Shown: piece by piece, positions 25,671-34,234 of the stretch
How the letters are laid out: every line of letters begins with the position of its first letter
Position numbering within the stretch: position 1 is the first letter of the stretch
Assembly: GCF_000420705.1 (NCBI RefSeq)
Contig: NZ_ATVL01000007.1
Location: forward strand, 310,001-374,000
Length of the DNA: 64,000 nt
From: Hymenobacter norwichensis DSM 15439
GTDB lineage: Bacteria > Bacteroidota > Bacteroidia > Cytophagales > Hymenobacteraceae
Direction of reading: 5' to 3'
Position numbers and translations under genes: made by a program
The notes under the pieces: model-generated
Seen by the model: only the letters and a program-made list of their open reading frames with translations
What the model was told of the DNA's origin: nothing
Databases searched by the model: none

Positions 25671-25843
25671 GAGAAACTATGTGTTGCGCTTGAACGGCAG
25701 TGGACAAGGTTGAGTTGCAGTCAATAAGCTCAACTAATAGCCTTTCTAATATTCTCAAATTGTGCGTACGTAAATTTTATTTTAGTGCTTAGTTTCCACT
25801 GATATGTGCAATAGATAGGCTGTTTAGCTGAAATGAGCGTACT

Positions 25844-25851
25844 TATCTTTG
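25844..25851 (+). promoter_or_regulatory. -7 promoter box of the subtilase gene
   Basis: TATCTTTG is a perfect match to the Bacteroidota consensus TAnnTTTG, 13 bp before the ATG at 25865. The -33 element is not distinct. Confidence 0.6.
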
Positions 25852-25864
25852 TTCGTTTATTTCT

Positions 25865-27676
25865 ATGCCTTTGCCACACTTCGCTCGTTATTTTCAATAT
25901 GTACTGCTTGGGTTGCTAACAAGCTTTGTCGTTCTGCCAGCTTGGGGGCAAGCTTCTGCGCCTACTCATCGGTATTGGGTGGAATTGCGCGACAAAGCAG
26001 GAGTGGAGTTTAACCCGGCCGCATATTTTCACCCAGCCGCCCAGGTCCGGCGTCTACGCCAGCATCTCCCAGCTTTCGACCAAACCGACTTGCCCGTAAA
26101 AGCCACCTACATAGTGCAGGTGCAGGCTTATTCCGATTCTGTTCTGTTTGTGAGCCGGTGGTTTAATGCCGTAGCGTGTCGGGCTACAGCGGCCCAGTTA
26201 ACGGCCCTCGCTAAGCTGCCAGCAGTGCGTCGCGTAACGGAACTACCCGACCGGCCCTTGTTGCCGACAGCTCGCTTGCCTGCTGTCAGACCGGTTGTCG
26301 GCAAAGATAAAATGACGCTTAGTACGGCTGACCGACAGCTGGCGCGGCAGCAAACCCGGACTTTGGGCGGCGATGCTTTTCGCCGGGCCGGACTGGATGG
26401 GCGCGGGCTGCGCATTGCCATTTTCGATGTGGGTTTCAGCGGAGCCGACCAGCATCCGGCGTTTCGGGAGCTGTTTGCCCAGAAGAAGGTGGTAGCCAGC
26501 TACGATTTCGTGCGCCACGTACCCGACGTGTTTCATGGCGGTACCCACGGGCTGGAAGTGCTGTCGTGTTTGGCCGGCCGACTGCCTGATGGTACCTTAC
26601 TAGGGCTGGCGCCAGGGGCAGAGTACCTGCTGGCTCGCACCGAACGAATGCACCGGGAAGTGTACGCCGAGGAGTTGGACTGGCTGGCCGCCGTGGAGTG
26701 GGCTGACCGCAACGGCGCCGACATTATCAATTCGTCATTGGGCTATACATCGCGCCGCTATTTTCCGGAGGAGATGAACGGCCGCACCAGCCTAGTAGCT
26801 CGCGCTGCTGAATTAGCTGCTCGCAAAGGCATATTGGTGGTAAATGCAGCCGGCAACGATGGCGACAACGAGGACTGGCGTACGGTAGGCACACCTGCCG
26901 ATGCCGATTCGGTGCTGGCTGTCGGTGGCATCAACCCGGAAACCGGCTTGCACCTTGATTTCAGCGCTTACGGACCTTCCGCCGACCGGCGGCTTAAACC
27001 TAACGTGGCGGCTTTCGGGACGGTGTTGGCGGCCTCACCGGGTGGCTATTCCCGCATCGACGGTACTTCGTTTGCCTCGCCTTTGGTTGCCGGGTTTGCT
27101 GCCTGCGCTTGGCAGCAGCAGCGTACCTTAACAGCAATGGCCCTGTTTCAGCAGATTCAGGAATCGGCCAGCCTGTACCCGTATTATGACTACGCCCACG
27201 GCTATGGCATTCCGCAAGCCGAAGCGCTGCTGCGCCAAACCCAGCAAGCAAGCAAGCAACCGCAAGCCGCTACGGTCAACTTCGTGGCGCAGGATAGTGT
27301 GCTGGCTGTTTTCATCCGACCCGAAATTGCCCAAATGGTTCTGACCCAGCAATTGCCGCTGTACACCGACTCAATTGGCGGCTCGGATGAGGTGCCCAGC
27401 CGGGTAGCGCCGCTGGGCAAGGAAGAAGCCCGTCCTGCGTCGTCGTTGGAAGCACCTAGTGAGACCACGCCTGCAGTGGTAGCCCGGCCACCAGCCTTAC
27501 CCGCTGCCAGTTACCTCTACTGGCACGTAGCGGATGCCAAAGGCGTACTGCGCCGCTACGAAGTACTGGAAGTTAGCCAGCGGGCCATACTGCGAATTCC
27601 GCGCCGCACGCTCTTGCCCGGCGACGTCGTGCGGGTATTCTACCAGGGCATCACCCACAGCTACCCCATTAAATGA
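25865..27676 (+). CDS. Secreted subtilisin-like serine peptidase (S8)
   Basis: A 603-aa exported protease. Sec signal to about residue 30; a prodomain-like segment (35-165); catalytic domain about 180-450 with Asp188 (IFDVGFSG), His228 (HGGTHGLEV), oxyanion Asn331 (NAAGNDG) and Ser402 (DGTSFASPLVAG). All catalytic residues are present. The C-terminal 150 residues are a beta-rich region (SYLYWHVADAKGVLRRYEVL) ending HSYPIK. This does not read as a full T9SS tail, although the position fits a secretion or substrate-binding domain. The stop overlaps the next start (ATGA), so the two products are probably made together. Confidence 0.93.
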   Translation: MPLPHFARYFQYVLLGLLTSFVVLPAWGQASAPTHRYWVELRDKAGVEFNPAAYFHPAAQVRRLRQHLPAFDQTDLPVKATYIVQVQAYSDSVLFVSRWFNAVACRATAAQLTALAKLPAVRRVTELPDRPLLPTARLPAVRPVVGKDKMTLSTADRQLARQQTRTLGGDAFRRAGLDGRGLRIAIFDVGFSGADQHPAFRELFAQKKVVASYDFVRHVPDVFHGGTHGLEVLSCLAGRLPDGTLLGLAPGAEYLLARTERMHREVYAEELDWLAAVEWADRNGADIINSSLGYTSRRYFPEEMNGRTSLVARAAELAARKGILVVNAAGNDGDNEDWRTVGTPADADSVLAVGGINPETGLHLDFSAYGPSADRRLKPNVAAFGTVLAASPGGYSRIDGTSFASPLVAGFAACAWQQQRTLTAMALFQQIQESASLYPYYDYAHGYGIPQAEALLRQTQQASKQPQAATVNFVAQDSVLAVFIRPEIAQMVLTQQLPLYTDSIGGSDEVPSRVAPLGKEEARPASSLEAPSETTPAVVARPPALPAASYLYWHVADAKGVLRRYEVLEVSQRAILRIPRRTLLPGDVVRVFYQGITHSYPIK

Positions 27677-28395
27677 AGCGTATTCTGAAACCTGCGGCGG
27701 CTTTGGGGATAGTAACCGGACTATTGTGCCCGATTTCCACTTACGCCCAACGGGTACTACTGCACTCAGATGTAGCCACGGACACCATTTACGGCAGCTT
27801 CGGACCTAACCGCAAGTTCTTTAACCACATCTACCTAGGCTACTTGCCTGTGGTAGGCAAATCCGGTGTCGGCTCGGAAATAAGGTATGGCAGTTCTGGA
27901 GAGTTTATGCTGGGGTTGCGCAACAAGTTCCGGTTGAGCGAGCCACTTAGCATCGGTCTGGATTTGCGTTTTGTGCGCTTGTCCTACTTATTATCCCAAA
28001 CCGACCACAAACGGCTGCCTACTCCCGTGGTACATTACCGCGAGTCGTTGGCACTGTCGCAGTGGCAGTTGGAGGGGTTCGTGCGGCTCAATGCCGGGGC
28101 CCGTGGCAACGTGGTGGGCCGCTACCTCGACCTGACGGGTTGGGGTGGCTGGGTGATGAGTACGGCCCATCGAGTGGAAGACCGCCCCAGTGCGGGCCCG
28201 CGGCGGGTACAAACCAACGAGCGGGGGCTGCCGTACCTGCGGCGCTGGCCCTACGGCGTAGGCGCCCGAGTGGGCTCCGGCCGGTACGCCGCCGTTGCAC
28301 GCTACCGCCTATCCGATACGTTCACGTCATCTTACCAAGATGCCTACCCCGAGCTACCCCGCTGGACGGTAGGATTGGAAATAGGCTGGCTATAG
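27673..28395 (+). CDS. Probable outer-membrane beta-barrel protein coupled to the subtilase
   Basis: A 240-aa protein not assigned to a named family. Signal MKRILKPAAALGIVTGLL ends near TYAQ. The rest alternates polar and hydrophobic residues with aromatic strand ends (FFNHIYLGYLPVVGKSG, YAAVARYRLSDTFTS) and finishes in VGLEIGWL, as in small outer-membrane barrels. The ATG overlaps the subtilase stop by 4 nt, so translation is coupled. The pair may form a secretion or surface-anchoring unit for the protease; this is inference from position. No terminator is obvious in the 260-bp gap downstream. Confidence 0.72.
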   Translation: MKRILKPAAALGIVTGLLCPISTYAQRVLLHSDVATDTIYGSFGPNRKFFNHIYLGYLPVVGKSGVGSEIRYGSSGEFMLGLRNKFRLSEPLSIGLDLRFVRLSYLLSQTDHKRLPTPVVHYRESLALSQWQLEGFVRLNAGARGNVVGRYLDLTGWGGWVMSTAHRVEDRPSAGPRRVQTNERGLPYLRRWPYGVGARVGSGRYAAVARYRLSDTFTSSYQDAYPELPRWTVGLEIGWL

Positions 28396-28641
28396 AATTT
28401 TAACTGGCATTATACAAATCCTGCATCTGGTGCGTTGCGTATATGCGCCTACTTCCGCATATAAGTGGTGGGAACTGTGGGCGAGAAAACAAGAAGTTGA
28501 ATCCTACAGTTCTGTTTCTTAATCCCAGGCTATTTCTTGGGTAGATGAAGGGTTAGCCGTAGCTTTGATATAAAATTAGTAGCTCTGGCTTGGGTGTTGG
28601 TCTCTATTGAAGAGTAACTTGTACTTTGCCAACTTGATCTA
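28396..28641. other. Intergenic region without recognised genes
   Basis: About 250 bp between the barrel gene and the next lipoprotein. Its end has TACTTTG near 28621-28628, an imperfect -7 box. No hairpin or repeat was identified. Confidence 0.35.
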
Positions 28642-28662
28642 ATGATAGTTTGCCGACCGATA

Positions 28663-29265
28663 ATGAAAAGAAAATTACTAGTTGCCGCCTGCTTTGGGCT
28701 TTTACTTCAAGCTACCTCTTGCATCAACACCGAGCGGGAAACCGTTACTTCCCGCAACAATGACCGGCCCTACACCCCAGTGCCAGAGGGCGCGCGGGGT
28801 CGCGTAAATGAGCGTACGATACTGCGTACCGTCAACTCAGCGCATTACTTTTCAAACAATAAGACCAAGGATAACTTTGTGCTGCAATTGCAGGGCACCA
28901 AAATCCTTAATTCGCAGGCTCGCCTTATCATCCTAAGTAGTACCGGTGACACTCTGCGTAAGGAACTGATGCCGGCCACCGCCCTCGTGGACGAGCGGAT
29001 GATAGAAGACCCCCGCGCTGCCACTGCCCGCGACAAGGAAATTGCCATTTTACAGGGTATGAACACTTTCTTCCGGGAAGATAAGTTCACGCAGCCAGCC
29101 ATTCCACGTTCGGCGCGCCAGCCCTCCGACATTGATGCGCAAGCCTGGCAGGCCATCCGGGAAGACAATAAAGCGGTAGGCTTCGACTACGTTACCAGCG
29201 GCGGTAAAGAGCGGCGAATTGCATATGCCAAGAAGCTACGCAAAGCAGTTATTGTAGCCGAATAG
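28663..29265 (+). CDS. Putative lipoprotein of unknown function
   Basis: A 200-aa protein. From ATG 28663 the signal MKRKLLVAACFGLLLQATSC ends in a lipobox Cys at residue 20. An upstream in-frame ATG at 28642 would add seven residues and is rejected. The mature protein has a polar N-terminal linker, then a beta-rich part (NFVLQLQGTKILNSQARLII) and a helical C-terminus (YAKKLRKAVIVAE). No family is recognised. It is a single gene between an unmarked gap and a hairpin terminator. Expected at the periplasmic or outer leaflet face of a membrane. Confidence 0.72.
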   Translation: MKRKLLVAACFGLLLQATSCINTERETVTSRNNDRPYTPVPEGARGRVNERTILRTVNSAHYFSNNKTKDNFVLQLQGTKILNSQARLIILSSTGDTLRKELMPATALVDERMIEDPRAATARDKEIAILQGMNTFFREDKFTQPAIPRSARQPSDIDAQAWQAIREDNKAVGFDYVTSGGKERRIAYAKKLRKAVIVAE

Positions 29266-29287
29266 TTTAGCTATCAGATTATTACAA

Positions 29288-29325
29288 CAAAAGCTCTTGG
29301 CAACCCCAGGAGCTTTTGCTGTTTC
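29288..29325 (+). terminator. Terminator after the lipoprotein gene
   Basis: CAAAAGCTC (29288-29296) pairs with GAGCTTTTG (29310-29318), extended inward by a TGG/CCA pairing; followed by CTGTTTCTG. It lies 23 bp past the stop. Confidence 0.65.
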
Positions 29326-29463
29326 TGACGGAAGTGAGTTTCGAACGTACGCGCAAAAAACGCGGCGCAGCCCCAACTAAGGCTACGCCGCGAATACTCC
29401 AATCACCGCCATGAAGGTATAGGAAGCTGGGTGAGCAATTGGTGAAGTATGGAATAGGCGGCC

Positions 29464-30795
29464 TTAGCCCGCCACCCAGCCGATAGTACCACTGGCACTA
29501 CGTACCAACCGGAACCCCTGAAATTCGCCAAGCACTGCCACTTTGCTTTGGGCCGGCAACGAATCCAAGGTGGCGGCGCCGACTAGCGGCTTGGTGTAAA
29601 GGTCGGTGGCTACGGGTAGGGCCATGCTGCGCAACGGGGCTGCCGCTGGCACCACGGCCCGCGCCGCAATATAGCCTAACTGCCCGTCGGGGCGCTGCAC
29701 GCGGTACCAGTCGGTGTGGCTACCTACCACCAGCAGAGCGGTATTGCGCGCGACGCCGGCTACAGTGGTGCCCTTGCTGGCCGGGGTGTTCTGCAGGTTG
29801 GTTTGCTTGTCCTTCACCCGCACCCATTGGCCGAGCCGCTCCGGGGCAGTGCGCGGAGCCGGCGGCAGCGCATCGGCGCGGCGCACAAACGGAAATGGAT
29901 CAACAGCGCCACGCCCGCTCCGGTAGATGCCAAAGTGCAGGTGCGGTGGCGTGGTGCGGGCGTTGCCGGTGTTGCCCACCAGCCCCAGCGTATCTCCAAT
30001 CTTCACTTGCTGGCCGGGCTGCACTAGTTGCTTGTCGAGGTGAGCGTAGTAAAGGTGTTGGCCGTGCTCAGTATCGGCTAGCCATACCACCCGGCCACCC
30101 CGCGGAGTTTCGTTTACGCGGGTGATGTAGCCTGCCGCCGCCGCTACGGCTGGAGTGCCACGCTTGGCAAAAATGTCGATGCCCTCGTGCCGACGCGCAC
30201 CACCATCCCTATCGACGCCCCAAAAACTGCCCACGGCCACATCGTTCTTGCCGCGCACCGGAAAGCTTAGGCTAGGCTCCCGTTGGATGCGCAATGTAAA
30301 GCGGCCGGTGCGCAATAATTCCGGCTGCACTCGCAGTAGGTGTTGGCGGTTATCGGCGGCTACATAGCTGAAAGCTAGGGCTGTGGTATCCGTCGAGGTA
30401 AGGGGGCGGGGAGTGGTACGGCTAGGGTCCAGCTCGAAGGCATCCAGAAACACCCGGGCCTCGGTGCCGGCGCCCAGTGTGAGGCTGATGCGCACGGTTT
30501 CGCCTTCGCGCACCTGGTAACGGTAGGCCGCGGCCGTGGCCCGGTCGGCACTGAAATAACCAGTTTCCTGAAAGGGAAGGGTTACTACCAGCGAGTCGCG
30601 CAGGGCACGGTTGGCGGCGGCCAGCCAGTCGCGGCCCAGGGCAGTTTCATCGAGGCCTGCCTGCCGTAAGCGGCGGGCGTATGTTTCGTGAGGCGTTGAT
30701 TTCTGGAAGATGCCTTGCAGCGTTTGTTGCTGGCTGCAAGCAGTAAGAAGCACAAAGAAAGCGAGGTAAAATGGGGCGCGAAGGCGAAGCGGCAT
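29464..30795 (-). CDS. M23 peptidoglycan endopeptidase lipoprotein with SH3 domains
   Basis: A 443-aa envelope hydrolase. Start 30795 gives MPLRLRAPFYLAFFVLLTAC, a lipoprotein signal; the open frame runs 36 residues further upstream without signal character. A beta-rich domain spans about 60-180. The LytM/M23 domain follows with zinc ligands His203 and Asp207 (HEGIDIF) and the HLHFG motif (His285, His287), so it should cut peptide crosslinks. Two SH3-like domains follow (WVRVKDKQTNLQNTPASKG; LYTKPLVGAATLDSLPAQ), which bind the cell wall. All catalytic residues are intact. It is likely a cell-wall remodelling or division enzyme. Confidence 0.9.
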   Translation of the reverse strand: MPLRLRAPFYLAFFVLLTACSQQQTLQGIFQKSTPHETYARRLRQAGLDETALGRDWLAAANRALRDSLVVTLPFQETGYFSADRATAAAYRYQVREGETVRISLTLGAGTEARVFLDAFELDPSRTTPRPLTSTDTTALAFSYVAADNRQHLLRVQPELLRTGRFTLRIQREPSLSFPVRGKNDVAVGSFWGVDRDGGARRHEGIDIFAKRGTPAVAAAAGYITRVNETPRGGRVVWLADTEHGQHLYYAHLDKQLVQPGQQVKIGDTLGLVGNTGNARTTPPHLHFGIYRSGRGAVDPFPFVRRADALPPAPRTAPERLGQWVRVKDKQTNLQNTPASKGTTVAGVARNTALLVVGSHTDWYRVQRPDGQLGYIAARAVVPAAAPLRSMALPVATDLYTKPLVGAATLDSLPAQSKVAVLGEFQGFRLVRSASGTIGWVAG

Positions 30796-31142
30796 GGAGT
30801 AGCTGTTTCCCACTAAACGCCTGCCGGGGCTGGGTAGTTCGATGCACGCCGCCAGGGCAAGAAACTTACTTCGCATACCATACCTACGGCGACAATTATG
30901 CAAGTGGGAGCGGCCACACTGCCCCTGCGAACCGCCTCGTATATGGAAGGCATGAGCGCTGGTGGTAGAAGCTCGGGCATGGGCGGCATGCTTGGCAATG
31001 GAGTCTTTCAGCGGGCATACTATTGTGGTAGATGTGGCTGGTAGGCGCTTTGAGGTGGTGAAAAACTGAGCGGCTGGCAGCAGAACCGGTGGGAGCCGGC
31101 AGGAAGTTACCTTTACGGCCCCAACCCACTGTTCCCGCTCCC
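30796..31142. other. Gap with a possible broken small gene
   Basis: The 347-bp gap contains an ATG frame at 30898-31044 (48 codons, rich in Gly/Met: GGRSSGMGGMLGNG). In the next frame 30998-31069 encodes a natural-looking C-terminus (SFSGHTIVVDVAGRRFEVVKN). A single frameshift near 31010 would join them into a protein of about 57 residues. TTACCTTTA at about 31107 looks like the -7 box of the following gene. The coding claim is weak. Confidence 0.25.
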
Positions 31143-32003
31143 ATGAAACTCATCGACTGCCCCCGCGACGCCATGCAGGGCTGGCTCACGTTCATCCCAA
31201 CCACCCAAAAAATAGCCTACCTCAACGCCTTGTTACGGGTAGGCTTCGATACGCTCGACTTCGGTTCCTTTGTGTCGCCAAAAGCCATTCCGCAACTGGC
31301 CGATACTGCCGAGGTGCTGGCTGGTCTGGAGCTAGAGCCGTCGAGTACCAAGCTGCTGGCCATTGTAGCCAACCTGCGCGGCGCCGAAACCGCCGCCCAG
31401 TACTCGCAGATTCGCTACATCGGCTTCCCGCTGTCGGTATCCGAAACGTTTCAGCAGCGCAACACCAACAAGAACATCCGTGAGGCCCTCGACGATGTAG
31501 CCCGCATGCAGGAACTGTGTGCTCGCACCGGCCAGCAGCAAGTGGTATATTTGAGCATGGGATTCGGCAACCCCTACGGCGACCCATGGAGTCCAGAAAT
31601 TTTGGGTGAATTCACCCAGAGGTTGGATGCGCTGGGCGTGCGCATCGTGGCATTGTCGGATACTATTGGAGCTTCCGTACCGGCCACCATTGCGCCCCCA
31701 TTTCGCGAGCTGACGGCTGCTTTCCCGCACATCGAGTTTGGGGCGCACTTACACACTACCCCAACTACCTGGCGCGAGAAAGTGCAAGCCGCCTACGAGG
31801 CCGGTTGCCGCCGCTTCGATGGGGCCTTGGGCGGCTATGGCGGCTGCCCCATGGCCACCGATGAGCTTACCGGCAACATGCCCACCGAGCGGCTTGTGGA
31901 GTTTGCGGCGGAAATGGGAGAGGAGCTACACCTAAACAAGCAAGCATTGGCAGAGGCACAGGTCTTGAACCAGGGTATATTTGCAGCGCAACCTCACCCC
32001 TAA
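31143..32003 (+). CDS. mvaB: Hydroxymethylglutaryl-CoA lyase-like enzyme
   Basis: Cleaves HMG-CoA to acetoacetate and acetyl-CoA in leucine or ketone-body breakdown; 286 aa, cytoplasmic. Typical features are the DRE-like opening CPRDAMQGW (a relaxed version of RDGLQ), FGSFVSPKAIPQLADT, the metal-binding HLHTT, and the signature GGYGGCPMA with the catalytic Cys. The ATG at 31143 gives MKLIDCPRDAMQG; an upstream GTG frame is rejected. The last residues QPHP and the stop codon lie in a palindromic repeat, so the C-terminus may have been extended by repeat insertion. Followed by a LutA-like gene. Related aldolases of the same family cannot be fully excluded. Confidence 0.87.
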   Translation: MKLIDCPRDAMQGWLTFIPTTQKIAYLNALLRVGFDTLDFGSFVSPKAIPQLADTAEVLAGLELEPSSTKLLAIVANLRGAETAAQYSQIRYIGFPLSVSETFQQRNTNKNIREALDDVARMQELCARTGQQQVVYLSMGFGNPYGDPWSPEILGEFTQRLDALGVRIVALSDTIGASVPATIAPPFRELTAAFPHIEFGAHLHTTPTTWREKVQAAYEAGCRRFDGALGGYGGCPMATDELTGNMPTERLVEFAAEMGEELHLNKQALAEAQVLNQGIFAAQPHP

Positions 32004-32098
32004 CACCCCCTCGCCAAAAGAGAGGTAGAGGAAACAAAAAGCTAACAGCTATCAGCTAATCGCTCTTTACAAGGAGGGGGACCTAGGTGGGTGAGGTT
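31990..32098. repeat. Palindromic CCTCACCCC-type repeat overlapping the mvaB stop
   Basis: AACCTCACCC (31990-31999) pairs with GGGTGAGGTT (32089-32098); further inward complementary C-rich and G-rich tracts continue imperfectly. The left arm encodes the last residues and stop of the upstream gene. The right arm ends 25 bp before the next ATG. It resembles dispersed intergenic palindromes of this phylum. Confidence 0.7.
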
Positions 32099-32123
32099 CC
32101 TACCACCCGAACGAAACTACACC

Positions 32124-32858
32124 ATGCCAACTGCCGTCGATATATTCATTCCCTGCTTCGTAGACCAGCTTTTCCCACAGACTGCCATGAACATGGTGAA
32201 AGTGCTGGAATCGGTGGGGTGCGAGGTGCACTATAATAGCAACCAAACCTGCTGCGGCCAGCCCGCCTACAACGCCGGCTACAAAGCAGAGAGCCGCGAA
32301 GTAGCCTGCAAGTTCCTCGACGATTTCCCCAACGAGCCGAACCGCTACATCGTGAGTCCTTCAGCGTCATGCGTGGGTATGGTGCGCAACACCTACGCCG
32401 AGCTGTTCGATGGCAGCCCCGAGCAAGGGCGTTATCACGCCACCCAGCGCCGCATCTTCGAAATGACGGAGTTTCTGGTGGATGTGCTGGGCGTGACCTC
32501 TATTCCGCAGGCCCAGCTCACGGGTACCTATACCTACCACGACTCCTGCTCGGCGCTGCGGGAGTGCGGCATCAAGCAGGCCCCGCGGCAGCTACTCGAC
32601 GCCATTACTGGCTTGGAGCGCCTGGAAATGGCTGAAAACGAAACCTGTTGCGGCTTCGGGGGCACTTTTGCCGTGAAGTTCGAGGCTATATCAGTGGCCA
32701 TGGCCGAACAGAAAGTGGAGCACGCCCTGGCCACCGGCGCCGACTACATCGTCAGTACTGATACCAGCTGCCTGATGCACCTCGACGCTTACATCCGCCG
32801 TACTCAGAAGCCCATCAAAGCCCTGCACGTAGCCGACGTGTTAGCCAGTGGCTGGTAA
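32124..32858 (+). CDS. LutA/YkgE-type (Fe-S)-binding oxidoreductase subunit
   Basis: A 244-aa cytoplasmic protein with two Cys-rich CCG domains: NQTCCGQPAYNAGY near 45-58 and NETCCGFGGTFAVKF near 170-184, plus HDSCSALRECG between them. This matches LutA (lactate utilisation) and the GlpC/HdrB Cys-rich family, which binds an iron-sulfur cluster. LutB and LutC are not visible nearby, so a lactate role is not established. The ATG at 32124 (MPTAVDIFIPCFVDQLFP) is canonical. Encoded after the HMG-CoA lyase-like gene on the same strand and 3 bp before a gene of unknown function. Confidence 0.9.
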   Translation: MPTAVDIFIPCFVDQLFPQTAMNMVKVLESVGCEVHYNSNQTCCGQPAYNAGYKAESREVACKFLDDFPNEPNRYIVSPSASCVGMVRNTYAELFDGSPEQGRYHATQRRIFEMTEFLVDVLGVTSIPQAQLTGTYTYHDSCSALRECGIKQAPRQLLDAITGLERLEMAENETCCGFGGTFAVKFEAISVAMAEQKVEHALATGADYIVSTDTSCLMHLDAYIRRTQKPIKALHVADVLASGW

Positions 32859-32861
32859 TCG

Positions 32862-33335
32862 ATGGCAACGAGCTTCGTAGCCTTCCGGCGCTTTGGTTTT
32901 TGGTGCAACGACAGCGTGCTGGAAACTTGGCTTTCGTACTTCCTGGAGGTGCTTGACCGAGAGAAAAACCTGCCCGACTGGTTGCAGCAACTGCACCAGG
33001 ATTGGGAGGTGCAGGCCACGGTGGGCTTTGTGGGCTGCATCGAATTGCTGCTGGATGAGGTGGCAACTGATGAAAGCCGCGTAGCAACCTTGCTGAAACT
33101 AGCCGCCCAAACCAACCATCTCCTGGCTGCTCACGGCGAGTTCATTCCCGCCGAAACTCTCAATCAGCGCCAATACCAACCCCCTGACGGAATCTGGACA
33201 GCTGCTGTTGCCACTGCCATATTCCTTAAAGTGGGCCAGCTGTTCAGTCGTTTGCTGGAGGGGAAACTTCACACCACAGCTAGTAGTCCGCTTGATTATC
33301 TGGACCCTAAAAACTGGCGAGAACCTCTGCCATAA
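32862..33335 (+). CDS. Protein of unknown function downstream of the LutA-like gene
   Basis: A 157-aa cytoplasmic-looking protein, mostly helical, with no signal and no recognised domain. Notable features are an aromatic-rich N-terminus (FVAFRRFGFWCNDSVLETWLSYFLE) containing one Cys, and a central segment (ATLLKLAAQTNHLLAAHGE). It starts 3 bp after the LutA-like stop, so it is probably in the same operon. Codon use matches its neighbours, which supports it as a real gene. Function open. Confidence 0.7.
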   Translation: MATSFVAFRRFGFWCNDSVLETWLSYFLEVLDREKNLPDWLQQLHQDWEVQATVGFVGCIELLLDEVATDESRVATLLKLAAQTNHLLAAHGEFIPAETLNQRQYQPPDGIWTAAVATAIFLKVGQLFSRLLEGKLHTTASSPLDYLDPKNWREPLP

Positions 33336-33418
33336 CTAGTGACAAACACGGAGTCAATATATTGGCGAGTTGTTGGTAATATTATGAATTGCCGCTCTTC
33401 TATAGCTCCGTACTTGCC

Positions 33419-34159
33419 GTGAAAGTCAACTCATTACTACTGGGGGTATTCGGTCTACTTTCACTGACATTCTGTGGGAAGCCTGACGAAAACGTGGAGC
33501 TATTTAATTCAGAAAACACGGCTAACGCTCCCAAGGAAATCTTCACTGAACACAAGGAGTTCATCTATCGAGTGAGTTGTACCAGCAGCAACGGCCAAAC
33601 TGCCAGCGCAGATACACTTGTGTTGTTGTCAAGCGGTAGCCCCTGGAATCTGAATGTAGGTCAGAAGAAAATAGCTTGGGGAAAGCGAACCGCTGGTAAG
33701 AATACCGGACTTAATGGGACCGGAGTGGTTGAAGACAGCCTACGGCTTTGGATTCATCCTCCGCGTTTCGACCAGTATGCAATCCTGGAGTTAAGTCCCT
33801 TCCCGGAGGTTAAAAAGCCCTTTATTCCGGGCCAACAGTGGTATTGGGGATTAGAAGTGGGTAGCCAATACGCCAATCCTGCTTGGGCTGTATGGCAAGG
33901 AAATATGCTGGTGAAAACTCGTTATAAAGCCACGGGCCAGCAAACGATAGAAACGGCACTCGGAAAACTCACTTGCCAGGAAATACTAGCAACTTCCACA
34001 TGCGCAGCGGGCCGTTCTACGCTTCGCACGCTATATCACCCTGAGTATGGCTTTGTGCTGCTGGACTATGTGAATATTGATGCCAGCAAGATGAAACTTC
34101 AGTTGATTTATGTTGGGATAGAAAACAAGTTTGATGGTGGTGCTTACTTCAAGAAGTGA
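33419..34159 (+). CDS. Putative lipoprotein of unknown function
   Basis: About 246 aa. The GTG at 33419 opens a lipoprotein signal (MKVNSLLLGVFGLLSLTFCG, lipobox Cys at 19); an alternative TTG at 33389 would add ten residues. The mature domain is beta-rich and contains FIPGQQWYWGLEVGSQ, QTIETALGKLTCQEILAT and LYHPEYGFVLLDYVNI. This arrangement is reminiscent of TapB/DUF3108-like beta proteins, but I cannot assign it. AT-rich compared with neighbours. Convergent with dapA. Confidence 0.7.
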   Translation: MKVNSLLLGVFGLLSLTFCGKPDENVELFNSENTANAPKEIFTEHKEFIYRVSCTSSNGQTASADTLVLLSSGSPWNLNVGQKKIAWGKRTAGKNTGLNGTGVVEDSLRLWIHPPRFDQYAILELSPFPEVKKPFIPGQQWYWGLEVGSQYANPAWAVWQGNMLVKTRYKATGQQTIETALGKLTCQEILATSTCAAGRSTLRTLYHPEYGFVLLDYVNIDASKMKLQLIYVGIENKFDGGAYFKK

Positions 34160-34178
34160 AGTAGTACCATATAAACGA

Positions 34179-34209
34179 AAAGGACAGCCCAAGTAATGAG
34201 CCGTCCTTT
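34179..34209. terminator. Short shared hairpin between convergent genes
   Basis: AAAGGAC (34179-34185) pairs with GTCCTTT (34203-34209), 7 bp only, with A-rich and T-rich ends. It lies between the stops at 34159 (plus) and 34235 (minus). Weak as a terminator. Confidence 0.4.
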
Positions 34210-34234
34210 CACTGAGATGTTGCTGTAAGAAAGC

